Made by a program: the position numbers and the translations under genes. DNA of 5,905 nt, from positions 1 through 5,905 of the forward strand of contig NZ_JAJCIC010000078.1 in the NCBI RefSeq assembly GCF_020554865.1, read 5' to 3'. The first letter of the stretch is position 1, and the number at the start of each line of letters is the position of its first letter. Below the pieces are notes generated by a model, which saw only the letters and a program-made list of their open reading frames with translations, was not told where the DNA came from and made no database searches. Below are positions 5,639 to 5,905 of this stretch, piece by piece. This stretch comes from Lacrimispora sp. 210928-DFI.3.58 (GTDB taxonomy: Bacteria > Bacillota > Clostridia > Lachnospirales > Lachnospiraceae).

Positions 5639-5667
5639 ATTATAAATTCTTCCTGAATGCCTGTCAA
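5639..5667 (-). promoter_or_regulatory. Fully consensus sigma-A promoter of tRNA-Leu(TAG)
   Basis: The minus strand has TTGACA (5662-5667), exactly 17 bp, and TATAAT (5639-5644): perfect match in both boxes and spacing. The predicted start is near 5632, only about five bases before the mature tRNA 5' end, as expected for a strongly expressed stable RNA. Confidence 0.92.
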
Positions 5668-5703
5668 GTATCTTAGCTTTATTACTTGCTTTCCGATCCA
5701 GCA

Positions 5704-5749
5704 TATATAAACAGCGCAGAAACGGAACATACTTTGTTCGGTTCTGCGC
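5704..5749 (-). terminator. Probable terminator of the tRNA-Val/tRNA-Leu(TAA) unit
   Basis: A stem of about 14 bp (5714-5728 with 5736-5749) has one bulge, one mismatch and a 7-nt loop. It sits 6 nt after the tRNA-Leu(TAA) 3' end. The following minus-strand bases TGTTTATATA are T-rich but interrupted, so termination may be partial. Its sequence resembles the terminator of the next tRNA-Leu (shared core CAGAAACGGA). Confidence 0.65.
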
Positions 5750-5755
5750 CATCCA

Positions 5756-5840
5756 TGCGGGTGGCCGGACTTGAACCGGCACGGATGATAAGTCCGAGGG
5801 ATTTTAAGTCCCTTGTGTCTGCCTATTCCACCACACCCGC
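5756..5840 (-). tRNA. tRNA-Leu, anticodon TAA
   Basis: An 85-nt tRNA on the minus strand. The acceptor GCGGGTG pairs with CACCCGC, and the discriminator is A at 5756. The anticodon stem AGGGA/TCCCT holds the loop CTTAAAA with anticodon TAA, reading UUA/UUG. A class II variable arm (CGGA...TCCG) and the T-loop TTCAAGT are present. CCA is not encoded. It follows tRNA-Val after 12 nt (5841-5852) with room for no promoter, so the two are co-transcribed. Confidence 0.96.
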
Positions 5841-5852
5841 TTATAATACAAA

Positions 5853-5905
5853 TGGGGCCTACAGGGCTCGAACCTGTGACCCTCTGCTTGTAAGGCAGAT
5901 GCTCT
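5853..5905 (-). tRNA. tRNA-Val, anticodon TAC (partial, 5' end outside the window)
   Basis: The last 53 nt of a tRNA on the minus strand. The anticodon stem TCTGC/GCAGA holds the loop CTTACAA with anticodon TAC. The T-arm is ACAGG-TTCGAGC-CCTGT, and the acceptor 3' strand AGGCCCC is followed by discriminator A at 5853, with no encoded CCA. About 20 nt of the 5' acceptor strand and D-arm are cut off by the window edge. It is the upstream member of a tRNA cluster. Confidence 0.93.

Overview
The window looks like chromosomal DNA from a Gram-positive Clostridia member, most likely Lachnospiraceae-like. This is inferred from the gene content (DUF47/Pit pair, a VTC-domain protein beside DUF4956, a Cthe_2159-type lipoprotein), the strong AGGAGG-type ribosome binding sites, the sigma-A-type promoters and the tRNA genes lacking an encoded CCA. 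Base composition is roughly balanced. Every gene I can support lies on the minus strand, so transcription runs from high to low coordinates.

Layout in transcription order. (1) 5905 to 5500 is a tRNA region. It holds a tRNA-Val(TAC) cut by the window edge, a tRNA-Leu(TAA) 12 nt behind it with a hairpin terminator, and then a separate tRNA-Leu(TAG) with its own fully consensus promoter and a strong terminator. (2) 5499 to 5250 is non-coding. It holds a 14-bp-arm inverted repeat, a pair of direct repeats, a good extended -10 promoter and a palindrome at the predicted transcription start. (3) 5249 to 3470 is a two-gene phosphate-uptake operon: a PiT-family phosphate transporter, a DUF47/PhoU-like partner 12 nt behind it, and an intrinsic terminator. 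(4) 3473 to 69 is a three-gene operon: a soluble VTC-type polyphosphate polymerase-domain protein, an integral membrane DUF4956 protein whose GTG start overlaps the VTC stop by 8 nt, and a secreted lipoprotein with a Cthe_2159-like beta-helix domain. No terminator is visible in the last 68 bases, so this operon may continue beyond the window.

The most interesting signal is the link between the two operons. The promoter of the VTC operon carries four TTTACA-like hexamers, each separated by exactly 5 bp (11-bp period). The last one doubles as the -35 box, and the -10 box is weak. This is the geometry of a Bacillus-type PhoP box and suggests phosphate-starvation control. Together with the adjacent phosphate importer it supports, but does not prove, a phosphate-responsive envelope system: a cytoplasmic VTC catalytic domain working with a separate membrane protein (DUF4956) and an extracellular beta-helix lipoprotein, possibly making or moving polyphosphate or modifying a surface polymer. 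The catalytic product, the role of DUF4956 and the ligand of the lipoprotein are all inference.
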